Of a stretch of DNA of 64,000 nt, positions 32,825 to 41,433 are shown piece after piece. The DNA lies in NCBI GenBank assembly GCA_964251665.1, contig CAXUKO010000015.1, forward strand, positions 62,001-126,000. The letters are read 5' to 3'. The notes beneath the pieces were generated by a model. It was not told the DNA's origin. It worked only from the letters and a program-made list of their open reading frames with translations, and made no database searches. Source of the DNA: JBBQLG01 sp964251665. Lineage in GTDB: Bacteria; Bacteroidota; Bacteroidia; Cytophagales; Spirosomataceae. Every line of letters starts with the position of its first letter. The first letter of the stretch is position 1. Made by a program: the position numbers and the translations under genes.

Positions 32825-35257
32825 TCACTCATTTCCTCCCCGCATCGCGCTGTACACAAACCGAATCTCTGCGTAGGTTACGCCATTACCTAAAGCCTGA
32901 ACGGCCTCATTCATTGAACTGGGCTTGTTGACGTCGAGATACGAGCGGATGGCCTTGATTTTGCTTGCCGGAAGCAACGCATCTACCGACAGTTCGCCCG
33001 AGCCAATGGACTGTGCCAGGTGGTTTTCGATGGTCGAGACGGCTAGACTACGCTCGCTGGCAATCTCCGCGATGGTCATGCCGGACTGAAAAAAAGCCAG
33101 CGTAACCGCCGGGGAGAAGCCTTTGGGATCTTTGGCCTGTTTCTCTTTTTTTACTTTGGTCGGTGTACCGGTACTGCGGCCACTATACTCCTGAATAACC
33201 TGCAAAACCGCCTGACCGATCTGGCGAACTTTCGTTTTACCGAAGCCTTTTATCGTTAACAATTCGTCAATGGTGGTCGGGCGGACGCGGGCGAGTTCGA
33301 CAATGGTTTTTTGGGGGAGTACCATAAACGTCGTTGTGTTATGCTCACCGGCCAGGTCATTACGCCACTTCATCAGCGCACCATATAGCCCGCTTTTCGT
33401 TCCCCCCTCGGACGTTGCCGCTGCCGATTCTACCTGTTTGCGTTTGGGCTGAAAATCGAGTTCGGCCCGGTTCCGGGCCTGTAAATAAGCCAGTGCATCG
33501 AATCCCTCGCGAACGCTTTCGAACGACCGGAGTTTAGCGAACAATTCTTTTTCCAGGTCGTCCATCACCTCCAGCAATGTTTCGCGTACCTGTTTGTTAT
33601 CACAGTCGGTGGGGCACCGCTCCAGCAAGGGCAGCAGTTCATCGGCGAGCAGCGTCTGAAAATACGCCCCCGCTTTGCGAATACGCTCCTGCAATAACTC
33701 ATTGGCTTCGGGCAGGGCTGTGCTGGTAAAATACGTCGGCAACTGATTCGTAAACCGGCGCGACACGTCGCGTGCTTTGGTTGAGAGACTTTCGGTTAGT
33801 TCGGCGAGTAATGGTAATAGTTCGTCAGGCAGGATCGTGCCGTGCTCAACTACGAGTTTACGGCAGCGATACACTAGTGAATGCGCCCGCTCAAACGAGA
33901 ACAACTCTTGTAACAAGTTTTCCTGATTGATTCGTTTGGCGTCGTGCAGGTGCTGTTCGTTTGGCGTTTGCTGCTGAACCTGCTCGTGAAAATCTTCCAG
34001 CGTCTGCTCGGTTTTGATGCTGTGCGATGGTATCGGCGTCCTGAGCACCATACCTTCCAGTGTTTTGCAGCGACTAAGAGCTACATACACCTGCCCGTGC
34101 GCAAAAGCCGCCGATGCATCGATAATCGCCTTTTCAAACGTCAGACCCTGACTTTTGTGAATCGTGATGGCCCAGGCCAGCCGAAGCGGATACTGCGTAA
34201 ACTGGCCAATCACTTCGCTCTTGATTTCCTTCGTTGCCGGGTCCAGCGTGTAACGAATATTTTCCCAGATCAGACGGTCAACAGCAATGGTTTCGTAGCC
34301 GCTTTTTACGTAGATGAGGTCGTCATCGATAGTCGTAATACGACCGATTTTACCATTATAGAATAGCTTGTCCGGTGAAATATCATTTTTGATGAACATG
34401 ACCTGCGCACCAACTTTAAGCGCCAGTTCGGCTTCGGTGGGGTAGGCCTGACTGGGGAAATCGTTCTCGATGGTGGCCGTAAACGTATGAAGGGGCTTCT
34501 TCAGCGTTTCCAGTTTCCGGTTGTTGATGGCCTGCGCCGTGTTGTTATGCGTCGTCAGGGTGATGTAGCCTTCATCATCGGCGGGCGAAAAATCGGGGAT
34601 ATACCGCTGATTCAGATCCGCCAGTTGGTCGCGGGTGATGGTTTTTTCGCGGATACCATTCAGCAGGTCGATAAAGCGCTGGTCCGTCTGCCGGTAGATA
34701 TGCGTCAGCTCGATGGATACATAAGGCGTTTGGCCAAGTGCCTTGCTGCCAAAGAAATAACCGGTTTCGTAATGCGGACGAAGCAGGGTCCAGTCATCAT
34801 CGCGGATTACGGGCGGTAATTGCTGCATGTCGCCGATAAGGAGCAACTGCACTCCACCAAAGGGCTCCGGACGATTGCGGTACCGTCGTAATACATCGTC
34901 AATGCCGTCCAGCACATCGGCACGAACCATACTGATCTCGTCAATGACAAGCAGGTCGAGGGTGCGGATCAGGTTAATTTTTTCGCGGTTGAATTTCCGG
35001 CCCTCCCGCGCAACTGCCCCCGGTACCAGTGGCCCGAACGGTAACTGAAACAGCGAGTGAATGGTGACGCCCCCGGCGTTGATGGCGGCTACACCCGTCG
35101 GCGCGACTACGGCCAGCCGCTTGGCACTGAGTTGCTTAATCTGGTGTAGAAACGTCGTTTTGCCTGTGCCTGCCTTACCCGTCAGGAAAACATTCCGGTT
35201 GGTATGCAGCACAAAATTGTGGGCAAGCTCAAGTTTTTGGTTGACGGTTACGGGCAT
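32825..35257 (-). CDS. Pif1-type helicase with HRDC and helix-turn-helix domains
   Basis: The protein has 810 residues from the Met at 35257. Walker A is FLTGKAGTGKTTFLHQI, Walker B DLLVIDEISMV, then LLIGDMQQLPPV and a UvrD-like C-terminal helicase motif (RLAWAITIHKSQGLTFEKA, VYVALSRCKTLEG). After a helical region come an HRDC domain (about 620-700, with TTIDELLTIKGFGKTKVRQIG) and an HTH_40 domain (GMTIAEIASERSLAVSTIENH). It unwinds DNA, probably with a role in replication or repair. This architecture is frequent in Bacteroidota. Confidence 0.92.
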   Translation of the reverse strand: MPVTVNQKLELAHNFVLHTNRNVFLTGKAGTGKTTFLHQIKQLSAKRLAVVAPTGVAAINAGGVTIHSLFQLPFGPLVPGAVAREGRKFNREKINLIRTLDLLVIDEISMVRADVLDGIDDVLRRYRNRPEPFGGVQLLLIGDMQQLPPVIRDDDWTLLRPHYETGYFFGSKALGQTPYVSIELTHIYRQTDQRFIDLLNGIREKTITRDQLADLNQRYIPDFSPADDEGYITLTTHNNTAQAINNRKLETLKKPLHTFTATIENDFPSQAYPTEAELALKVGAQVMFIKNDISPDKLFYNGKIGRITTIDDDLIYVKSGYETIAVDRLIWENIRYTLDPATKEIKSEVIGQFTQYPLRLAWAITIHKSQGLTFEKAIIDASAAFAHGQVYVALSRCKTLEGMVLRTPIPSHSIKTEQTLEDFHEQVQQQTPNEQHLHDAKRINQENLLQELFSFERAHSLVYRCRKLVVEHGTILPDELLPLLAELTESLSTKARDVSRRFTNQLPTYFTSTALPEANELLQERIRKAGAYFQTLLADELLPLLERCPTDCDNKQVRETLLEVMDDLEKELFAKLRSFESVREGFDALAYLQARNRAELDFQPKRKQVESAAATSEGGTKSGLYGALMKWRNDLAGEHNTTTFMVLPQKTIVELARVRPTTIDELLTIKGFGKTKVRQIGQAVLQVIQEYSGRSTGTPTKVKKEKQAKDPKGFSPAVTLAFFQSGMTIAEIASERSLAVSTIENHLAQSIGSGELSVDALLPASKIKAIRSYLDVNKPSSMNEAVQALGNGVTYAEIRFVYSAMRGGNE

Positions 35258-35281
35258 CGGGCAGTAAGGGTATGAACCAGA

Positions 35282-35304
35282 CAAAGTTAATCGTTGTACC
35301 TTTG
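35282..35304. promoter_or_regulatory. Divergent pair of TAnnTTTG -7 boxes
   Basis: On the minus strand TAACTTTG (35282-35289) lies 25 bases before the helicase start. On the plus strand TACCTTTG (35297-35304) points to the Smr gene at 35450. Both fit the Bacteroidota -7 consensus. Clear -33 TTG boxes at the right spacing were not found. Confidence 0.4.
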
Positions 35305-35330
35305 AAAACCTGCGCAAGCACAAAAGGGTG

Positions 35331-35423
35331 CCACAGAGATGCACAGAGTTGAACGGAGATTCACGGAGAGAAGAAAGAAATTATTCTGAGGAACTCTGTA
35401 CTGTCTCCGTGTATCGCTGTGTT
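35331..35423. repeat. CACAGAG/CTCTGTG palindromic element, copy 2
   Basis: The left half carries CCACAGAGAT, GCACAGAG, AACGGAGA and CACGGAGAGA. The right half carries CTCTGTA, TCTCCGTG and GCTGTGTTA. Pairing is imperfect but the words match those in the 1067 element. It ends 27 bases before the Smr gene and would be part of its leader. Confidence 0.7.
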
Positions 35424-35449
35424 ACAACCTTCTCTAAAATAAATACACA

Positions 35450-36466
35450 ATGAACATTGGCGATAAAGTACGCATGTTGCGGGCGAAGGAGCAGGGCGTG
35501 GTCACGCGTTTGCTGCCCGGCAATCAGGTTGAAGTAGAGATTGAAGATGGCTTTCGAATCCCGATCATGCGGTCGGAACTTGTGCTGGTTTCGCCGTTGG
35601 AGGCTGAACGGCTGATGAAGCAGGCACCGGGTATTGAGCCGCAGAAATCAGTGGTCCCCACAATTGTGTCTAACCAGGGTATCTACCTCGGCTTTGTACC
35701 GCAAAACGACCGGGAAGTGGCCTTGTATCTGGTCAACAATACCGACTGGGACGTTCCCTACACTATTCTTGAAGAAAAAGGAATGCTGACCCGTGGCCTG
35801 CAAAGCGGGTTATTAAAAGGCAAAAGCCAGACCAAGCTAAATGACTACTACGCTCTGGCTAAGTTTGAAGACTGGCCAACGTTTGTGGTGCAAATGCTCT
35901 GGTTCCGGCCCGGTACAGTAGCGTTACGCCCTCCGTTGGTTAAACGTCTGAAAGCCCGGGCAGAATCCTTTTATAAAAATAAAGCCAATGTGCCGGTTTT
36001 GAATCAGTCGGGGCATCTGTTCCAGCTTGATATGGACGAGAAAGCAGCTCCTGAGCCGCCGGCTGCAGTGAATAAAACACAGCCTGTACCGACATCGTCC
36101 CCTTCTAAACTCAATCCTGACGCGATCAAGGCCGAAATGCTGGCTTCTAAAAGCGACCCTGTTGGCGTAATTGTAACCCGGCCTTCGGCCGTAGTCGATC
36201 TGCATGTCGAAGCACTTCTCCCCGACGGACCAGGCCAGCGCACTCCCGCTGAACTGCTCGAATTGCAGTTACAGACCTTCGAGAAAACGCTCGAAAACGC
36301 CATCGCGACGGGTATGAACGAGATTACGTTTATTCACGGTGTCGGGAGCGGGTCGTTACGCAGTGAACTACACCGGCGTCTGGGGAAACACCCGCACGTA
36401 AAGTTTTTTGAGGATGCCCAGAAACAGAAATTTGGTTATGGCGCTACCAAAGTTTCGATTAAATAA
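35450..36466 (+). CDS. DUF2027 and Smr domain protein
   Basis: The protein has 338 residues. The first 60 residues look like a KOW/SH3-type RNA-binding module (IGDKVRMLRAKEQGVVTRL). The middle is the DUF2027 domain (about 70-180). The last 80 residues are an Smr domain with the HGVGSGSLRSELHRRL motif, found in MutS2 and used to bind or nick branched DNA or RNA. Bacteroidota commonly have this arrangement; a role in ribosome or nucleic-acid quality control is likely but unproven here. Confidence 0.9.
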   Translation: MNIGDKVRMLRAKEQGVVTRLLPGNQVEVEIEDGFRIPIMRSELVLVSPLEAERLMKQAPGIEPQKSVVPTIVSNQGIYLGFVPQNDREVALYLVNNTDWDVPYTILEEKGMLTRGLQSGLLKGKSQTKLNDYYALAKFEDWPTFVVQMLWFRPGTVALRPPLVKRLKARAESFYKNKANVPVLNQSGHLFQLDMDEKAAPEPPAAVNKTQPVPTSSPSKLNPDAIKAEMLASKSDPVGVIVTRPSAVVDLHVEALLPDGPGQRTPAELLELQLQTFEKTLENAIATGMNEITFIHGVGSGSLRSELHRRLGKHPHVKFFEDAQKQKFGYGATKVSIK

Positions 36467-36491
36467 AAAAAGGAAAATCGCAAAGTGTATA

Positions 36492-36555
36492 GTTTTTGTC
36501 ATGGCACCGGCCGCCCGGATGCTTCAGGCCGGGCGGCTGGTGCCATGACAAAAAC
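36492..36555. repeat. TTTGTCAT palindrome family, copy 3
   Basis: The arms 36492-36518 and 36529-36555 are 27-base inverted copies with one G-T wobble, starting GTTTTTGTCATGGCACCG. The loop is ten bases. It lies 25 bases after the Smr stop. Ends match the other family members, while the middle is a different GC-rich sequence. Confidence 0.85.
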
Positions 36556-36604
36556 ACCTCTCAATATGCATACTAGTAGCGTAATACAATTTCAAAGATG
36601 CTTA

Positions 36605-38077
36605 ATGGAAAAGCACAAAGTATCCTTGGGTTTGATGGCTGTTTTGTGCGTATTTCTTACCAGTTTCTTCCTGCTTTCCTGTCAGACGTCCGGCCCGAAC
36701 CTGAACCCGAAAGCACCCGACGCTGCCTATTCTCGTACCACCATGGATGTTCGAAATGAAAAGTTTTTGTCTACTGTTAATGTACCCGTGTCCATTTCGC
36801 TGGCCGACGTTGAACAGCAGATCAATACGCAGGTTAACGGCCTGATTTACGAGGGCAGCAGCACCGACGATCCTGCCGCCGACGGCCGGTATCCATACAC
36901 GGCCAAAGTCTGGAAACGGGGTACAATCCGGGTACGGGCGGGCCTGACCGATGCGGATACCGACATGGCCAAAGACAGTGTTTTTGCCTTTGATGTGCCG
37001 CTGAAAATATGGACGAAAGCAGGGGTGAAGGTGCTGGGTTTTACGCAGTTTAAAGAAACCGAATTTGAAATTGATCTGCACTTCACGACCCGTTTCTCCA
37101 TTGATCCTGACTGGTCGGTGAGTACACAAACGAAGGCTAACGGCTATGACTGGATTACAAAACCCGTCTTTCGTATTGCCGGATTCGATATCCCAATTGC
37201 CGGTGTCGTTGGGAAGATTATTGATAAAAACCTCGGCACGATCACGCAGAGCCTCGATCAGCAGGTACGCAAAAATATTGATCTGAAAACGCCCGTATTA
37301 CGTGCCTGGAACACGCTCCGTCAGCCTTACCTGCTTTCTGACCAGTACCGTACCTATTTGCTCGTCGTACCGAAACGCATAGTCAGTACGCCACTGCAAT
37401 TCAGCCAGAATTTCATTCGTACCAGCATTGGCATCGAAGGCTACACCCTGACCTCGACCGGTGCCAAACCCGATGTGCGGCCCGCCGTAACCCTGCCCGA
37501 CCTGGTCATGGTGAAACAGGTGCCTAACCAGTTTCAGGTAGGATTGCTGGCCGAGGCAACCTACCCCGAAGTAGCCAAAGTAGCCGCGCAGGAGATGGTT
37601 GGTAAAACGTTCGGCTTCAGCAATAACCGCTATTCAGTCACCATTACTGACATGGATGTGTACGGGCAAAACGACAATCTGATCATAAAAGCCGGCCTGA
37701 AAGGCAGTGTGGACGGACACATTTTTCTTCGGGGCAAACCGTATTACGACGCCGGTACAAAAACGATTTCGCTCCACGACCTCAAATACGATCTCGAAAC
37801 GCGAAGTCTGCTGCAACGAACGGCGAGTTGGCTGTTGCAGGGAACGCTGGCCCGTACCATGGAGAAGAATCTTATTTTTCCCGTTGGCCCACAGCTGGAT
37901 GAGTTGCGTAAAACACTACAGGCTCAGCTAACTAATAACCACGTGGCCAAAGGCGTCGTACTCAACGGGCACCTCGACGACATCCGGCCCGATCAGGTTT
38001 ACCTGACGTCTACGTCACTACTCGCTGTTGTCTATGCCGAGGGCCGGGTTGATGTCCGGGTCGAGGGCCTGCAATAA
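36605..38077 (+). CDS. DUF4403 family lipoprotein
   Basis: The protein has 490 residues from the ATG at 36605. The N-terminus is a lipoprotein signal with Cys near residue 26 (FLTSFFLLSCQTSG). The rest matches DUF4403: VPVSISLADVEQQINTQ at the start, repeated beta segments, and LIIKAGLKGSVDGHIFLRG in the second half. Such proteins resemble lipid-binding TULIP-like folds and occur in many Bacteroidota. Upstream in-frame codons run through the palindrome and are rejected. Confidence 0.9.
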   Translation: MEKHKVSLGLMAVLCVFLTSFFLLSCQTSGPNLNPKAPDAAYSRTTMDVRNEKFLSTVNVPVSISLADVEQQINTQVNGLIYEGSSTDDPAADGRYPYTAKVWKRGTIRVRAGLTDADTDMAKDSVFAFDVPLKIWTKAGVKVLGFTQFKETEFEIDLHFTTRFSIDPDWSVSTQTKANGYDWITKPVFRIAGFDIPIAGVVGKIIDKNLGTITQSLDQQVRKNIDLKTPVLRAWNTLRQPYLLSDQYRTYLLVVPKRIVSTPLQFSQNFIRTSIGIEGYTLTSTGAKPDVRPAVTLPDLVMVKQVPNQFQVGLLAEATYPEVAKVAAQEMVGKTFGFSNNRYSVTITDMDVYGQNDNLIIKAGLKGSVDGHIFLRGKPYYDAGTKTISLHDLKYDLETRSLLQRTASWLLQGTLARTMEKNLIFPVGPQLDELRKTLQAQLTNNHVAKGVVLNGHLDDIRPDQVYLTSTSLLAVVYAEGRVDVRVEGLQ

Positions 38078-38105
38078 ACTGAACGGATAGCCGCCAGATT
38101 CTGCG

Positions 38106-38113
38106 TACTTTTG
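38106..38113 (+). promoter_or_regulatory. Probable -7 box of rnpB
   Basis: TACTTTTG fits TAnnTTTG and lies six bases before the estimated 5' end of RNase P RNA, which is the distance expected for a -7 box. Confidence 0.55.
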
Positions 38114-38118
38114 CCACT

Positions 38119-38523
38119 GCTTGTTCAATACCTGTTGTCTTATCGCTGCCCCTTGTTGGGTGGAGGAAAGTCCGGGCAGCATAGAGCGCCATACTTCCTA
38201 ACGGGAAGGCAGTTGGTTGGCGACGACCGGCTGACAGCCAGTGCCACAGAAAATATACCGCCGACTTAGGTCGGTAAGGGTGAAAAGGTAGGGTAAGAGC
38301 CTACCGCCCGGCGGGTAATCGTCGGGGCAGGGTAAACCTTATGGGCTGAAAGACCAAATATGCGTCGGACGTGAGGCTGCTCGTCTCCGTACCCTTCGGG
38401 CGATGCCGACGCGGGTAGGTCGATAGAGAGCGTCGGTGACGGCGTTCCCAGATAAATGATAAGAACCCAGCCGTCAGGCTGGTGACAGAACCCGGCTTAC
38501 AGACAGGTATTGAACGAGTTTTT
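38119..38523 (+). ncRNA. rnpB: RNase P RNA, bacterial type A
   Basis: All universal blocks are seen: GGAGGAAAGTCCGGGC at 38162, GAAAAGGTAGGGTAAGAGCC near 38282, AGATAAATGAT near 38450 and ACAGAACCCGGCTTACAGAC near 38485. The ends pair as stem P1 (TTGTTCAATACCTGT at the start, ACAGGTATTGAACGAG at the end). A T-run follows at 38519. It is the catalytic part of the enzyme that trims the 5' end of tRNA precursors. The ends are accurate to within a few bases. Confidence 0.95.
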
Positions 38524-38606
38524 TTGACGGCCACTGTCTGTTAATCGGCCTATGGTGCATTGATTAGTGGCAATGTGGTTGTAGACGGTTCGCCGACTTT
38601 TGCGCT

Positions 38607-38999
38607 ATGCATATCGAACACCTTGCCCTTTGGGTCCGCGACCTGGACCAGATGCGAACCTTCTACGAAACCTACTTTGCGGCTACGGCTAACGACCGGT
38701 ATACGAACGAGACCAAAGGCTTTTCGTCGTACTTTCTGACCTTCCCCGGAGGTGGTCCTCGTCTGGAACTGATGCAAATGCCGGGAATCCCCGACTCGCA
38801 AAACGATGCTTTGGCACAGTTTACGGGCCTGATACATATTGCGGTATCTGTTGGAAGTGAACCGGCCGTTGATGCACTTACCGAACGGCTCCGGGCCGAT
38901 GGCTTTACTGTAGTGGGTGAACCCCGCCGAACTGGTGATGGCTACTATGAGAGTGTCATCTTCGACCCGGAAAAGAACCGGATTGAACTCACGGCATGA
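38607..38999 (+). CDS. VOC (glyoxalase/bleomycin-resistance type) family protein
   Basis: The protein has 130 residues with two paired beta-alpha-beta-beta-beta units. It begins MHIEHLALWVRDLDQMRTFY, has metal-ligand positions at H5, E (RLELMQ), H (LIHIAVSV) and E near the end (DPEKNRIELTA). It would be a small metal-dependent lyase or dioxygenase-like enzyme of unknown substrate. Confidence 0.9.
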   Translation: MHIEHLALWVRDLDQMRTFYETYFAATANDRYTNETKGFSSYFLTFPGGGPRLELMQMPGIPDSQNDALAQFTGLIHIAVSVGSEPAVDALTERLRADGFTVVGEPRRTGDGYYESVIFDPEKNRIELTA

Positions 39000-39076
39000 A
39001 GCGACAATATGAGTGAGTTTGTACTGAAACTCACAAACTAAAACAGACAAAAACACCTATTTCTCGTATAGTTTGC

Positions 39077-39116
39077 TACCTTTGCACCCTGTTTCAACCG
39101 GAGGACGGGTTCCTCC
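39077..39116 (+). promoter_or_regulatory. rpsP promoter box and leader hairpin
   Basis: TACCTTTG (39077-39084) fits the -7 consensus. Downstream GGAGGA (39100-39105) and TCCTCC (39111-39116) form a 6-bp hairpin with loop CGGGT in the leader of rpsP, 18 bases before the start codon. Because it contains a purine-rich word like a ribosome site, the hairpin could affect translation. Confidence 0.45.
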
Positions 39117-39134
39117 ACCGAAAACCAACACACA

Positions 39135-39710
39135 ATGGCAGTTAAGATTCGTTTGACGCGTCGCGGACGCAAGAAAATGGCGATGTATGATATCATTATC
39201 GCTGATTCAAAATCTCCGCGCGATGGCCGGTTCATCGAGAAAATCGGTACATACAACCCCAACACAGATCCGGCAACGGTTCTGATCAAATCGGAACGGG
39301 CCGTTTACTGGCTGATGGTTGGTGCTCAACCCACCGATACTACCCGGTCGATCCTGTCGCATGAAGGGTTGATGTTCCGTAAGCACTTACAGGTAGGTGT
39401 GAACAAAGGAGCGATCACCCAGGAGCAGGCCGACGCCAAATACAACGATTGGAAAGAAGGCAAAGAAGGCCGTAAGTCCGGAGTTGCCGACACCAAACAG
39501 CAGAAAGAAACACAGGATCGTCAGGCTCGTCTGGAGGCTGAACGTCAGGTGAATGAAACCCGTGCCAAAGCAATCGCTGAGAAAAATCGGGTGCCAGAAC
39601 CAGAACCTGTCGTAGCAGAAGCACCTGCTGTCGAGGAAGCACCAGCGGCTGAAGCCGCGGCCGCACCCGTTGATGAAGCTCCGGCTACAGAAACTCCGGC
39701 TGCTGAGTAA
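39135..39710 (+). CDS. rpsP: 30S ribosomal protein S16 with long C-terminal extension
   Basis: The protein has 191 residues. The first 85 are a normal S16 (MAVKIRLTRRGRKKMAMYDI, then DSKSPRDGRFIEKIGTYNP). The remaining 105 are a charged helix (residues 105-155) and a tail rich in Ala, Glu and Pro with repeated AP and VEEAP steps. Such tails are common in Bacteroidota S16. It belongs to the small subunit of the ribosome and heads the rpsP-rimM-trmD group. Confidence 0.95.
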   Translation: MAVKIRLTRRGRKKMAMYDIIIADSKSPRDGRFIEKIGTYNPNTDPATVLIKSERAVYWLMVGAQPTDTTRSILSHEGLMFRKHLQVGVNKGAITQEQADAKYNDWKEGKEGRKSGVADTKQQKETQDRQARLEAERQVNETRAKAIAEKNRVPEPEPVVAEAPAVEEAPAAEAAAAPVDEAPATETPAAE

Positions 39711-39733
39711 TTTCAGCACTGAAATTTGTTATC

Positions 39734-39767
39734 AAAGAGCCTGTTCCATTCGAGCAGGCTCTTTTTG
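39734..39767 (+). terminator. Rho-independent terminator after rpsP
   Basis: AAAGAGCCTG (39734-39743) and CAGGCTCTTT (39755-39764) pair perfectly around an 11-base loop, followed by TTG. It would end or reduce transcription between rpsP and rimM. Confidence 0.8.
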
Positions 39768-39793
39768 TACTATATAAACGAGATAACGGGTAA

Positions 39794-39864
39794 TTTGTCA
39801 TCCTGAGGGACGAAGGATCTTAGCAACTTGGCTACTAAGATCCTTCGTCCCTCAGGATGACAAA
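39794..39864. repeat. TTTGTCAT palindrome family, copy 4
   Basis: The arms 39794-39823 and 39835-39864 are perfect 30-base inverted copies with an 11-base loop. They read TTTGTCATCCTGAGGGACG and GAAGGATCTTAG. This is the cleanest member of the family, with the inner part shared with copy 2. It separates the rpsP terminator from rimM. Confidence 0.9.
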
Positions 39865-39893
39865 ACCCATTATAACTCACAAACTATACTCCT

Positions 39894-40490
39894 GTGACCA
39901 AAGACGATTGCTTTGAACTGGGCCACATCACGAAAACGCACGGTATTAACGGCGAAGTGGTGTTTTTTCTGGACGTAGATTCTCCGGCAGATTACGAAGA
40001 CCTCGACACAGTGCTGATTGAAGTGAGGGGTGAATTAATCCCCTACTTCATCGAGTCCATCTCGATTAATAAGAACCGGGCCATTGTAGCGCTGGAAGAT
40101 ATTGAGACTGTAGAGCAGGCCGAACGCCTGCTTAAGTGCGGCCTGTACTTACCCTTGGATAACCTCGAACCCATCGAGGACCCGGACCGCTTTTACTACC
40201 ACGAGATAACCGGTTACCGCGTTGTCGATGCGGAAGCGGGCGAACTGGGTACCGTCACGACGGTGTACGCCATGCCGACGCAGGACCTGGTGGCGATGCA
40301 CTATCAGGGACAGGAAATTCTGATTCCGATCAACAGCGCTATTGTGCAGGGCGTCGATCGGGCAGCAAAAAAACTCAATGTCACCCTACCCGAAGGTCTG
40401 CTGGATGTGTACCTGAGTGACGCGGCTACTGAAAAGCCTGAAGGGGAGGTGGACGAAATAGAGGACGAAGACGACGACAATGCGAATTGA
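39894..40490 (+). CDS. rimM: Ribosome maturation factor RimM
   Basis: The protein has 198 residues and starts with GTG at 39894. The RimM N-terminal domain is seen (ELGHITKTHGINGEVVF), then the PRC-barrel (FYYHEITGYRVVDAEAGELG, VPINSAIVQG-like segment LIPINSAIVQGVD). It helps assemble the head of the 30S subunit and binds S19. The acidic end is typical of the group. It overlaps trmD by 11 bases. Confidence 0.93.
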   Translation: MTKDDCFELGHITKTHGINGEVVFFLDVDSPADYEDLDTVLIEVRGELIPYFIESISINKNRAIVALEDIETVEQAERLLKCGLYLPLDNLEPIEDPDRFYYHEITGYRVVDAEAGELGTVTTVYAMPTQDLVAMHYQGQEILIPINSAIVQGVDRAAKKLNVTLPEGLLDVYLSDAATEKPEGEVDEIEDEDDDNAN

Positions 40491-41157
40491 TATTCTGACC
40501 TGTCTACCCCGTCTGCTGGATAGTTTTTTTGCCCATTCGATTCTGCAACGGGCGCAGCAGGGCGGCTATGTAGAGGTGGTGGTGCATGACCTCCGCGACT
40601 ATACTACCGACAAGCACCGGCGGGTAGACGACTACGCCTTTGGTGGTGGTGCAGGTATGGTGATGCAGATCGAACCCATTGCCCGCTGCATTCGCGCATT
40701 GCAGGCCGAACGGACATACGATGAGTTGATTTACATGACACCCGATGGCGAACGGCTCAATCAGCAGACCACAAATTATCTGTCGTTGAAGGGTAATCTG
40801 CTGATTCTGTGCGGCCATTACAAGGGGGTAGACGAGCGGGTGCGCGAACACTTCATCACCCGCGAAATCAGCATTGGCGATTACGTCCTGTCGGGTGGCG
40901 AACTACCGGCTGCGGTGCTCTCGGATGCCATTATCCGGCTACTGCCCGGCGTCCTGAACGATGAAACGTCGGCCCTGACGGACTCGTTTCAGGATAATTT
41001 ACTGGCACCTCCCGTCTACACGCGCCCGGCTGAGTTTGAGGGCTGGGGTGTACCGGACATTCTACTTTCCGGCCACGAAGCCAAAATAGATGAGTGGCGT
41101 TTCCAGCAGGCCCTCGAACGCACGAGACAGCGCCGACCGGATTTGCTGGAAGAGTAG
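40480..41157 (+). CDS. trmD: tRNA (guanosine-37-N1)-methyltransferase
   Basis: The protein has 225 residues. It is a SPOUT enzyme that methylates G37 of tRNA with SAM. Markers are MRIDILTCLPRLLDSFF, DDYAFGGGAGMVMQIEP, the knot region LLILCGHYKGVDERVREHF, and SIGDYVLSGGELPAAV. It follows rimM with overlap. The usual rplS is not next; a terminator follows. Confidence 0.95.
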   Translation: MRIDILTCLPRLLDSFFAHSILQRAQQGGYVEVVVHDLRDYTTDKHRRVDDYAFGGGAGMVMQIEPIARCIRALQAERTYDELIYMTPDGERLNQQTTNYLSLKGNLLILCGHYKGVDERVREHFITREISIGDYVLSGGELPAAVLSDAIIRLLPGVLNDETSALTDSFQDNLLAPPVYTRPAEFEGWGVPDILLSGHEAKIDEWRFQQALERTRQRRPDLLEE

Positions 41158-41162
41158 TCATA

Positions 41163-41193
41163 CAAACGCCGTACCTTCAAGGTACGGCGTTTG
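41163..41193 (+). terminator. Rho-independent terminator after trmD
   Basis: The arms CAAACGCCGTACCTT and AAGGTACGGCGTTTG (41163-41177 and 41179-41193) pair perfectly around a single base. TTGTTG follows. It ends the rpsP-rimM-trmD unit. Confidence 0.85.
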
Positions 41194-41302
41194 TTGTTGT
41201 TTGTGTCAGAATCGGAAAATCTTTCTAATTTTTTACTTCTTACTGCCGTTCGGACCTGTACGTCCGCGATGAGGATAGGTCCGGCGCGTTTTTTCGAGAG
41301 AT

Positions 41303-41406
41303 CAAACAACTGCTTCAGGAAATCGTCGACATTGTGGGCATCATTCGGGTCGGTAAACAGGCTGTCTGAACTCATCGAATCGAGCTGGGTAATCTGTTGC
41401 CGCAGC
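41303..41406 (-). pseudogene. Decayed copy of the glycosyltransferase C-terminus
   Basis: On the minus strand it reads RQQITQLDSMSSDSLFTDP then NDAHNVDDFLKQLFD. This matches RQQISPLDSMGSDSLLTDP and NDVDNVDDFLKQLFD of the gene at 42397-44622 (42578-42681). About four of five bases agree. There is no start, no own stop, and the frame runs on into the trmD terminator. It is a leftover of a duplicated copy. Confidence 0.75.
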
Positions 41407-41433
41407 CTTGAGCCCCATAGTTTTTATTTTCAA

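Noticed and set aside
41016..41375. 119-residue minus-strand frame across the end of trmD
   Set aside because: Only the first 25 residues are meaningful, as the decayed glycosyltransferase tail; the rest is antisense of the terminator and trmD.
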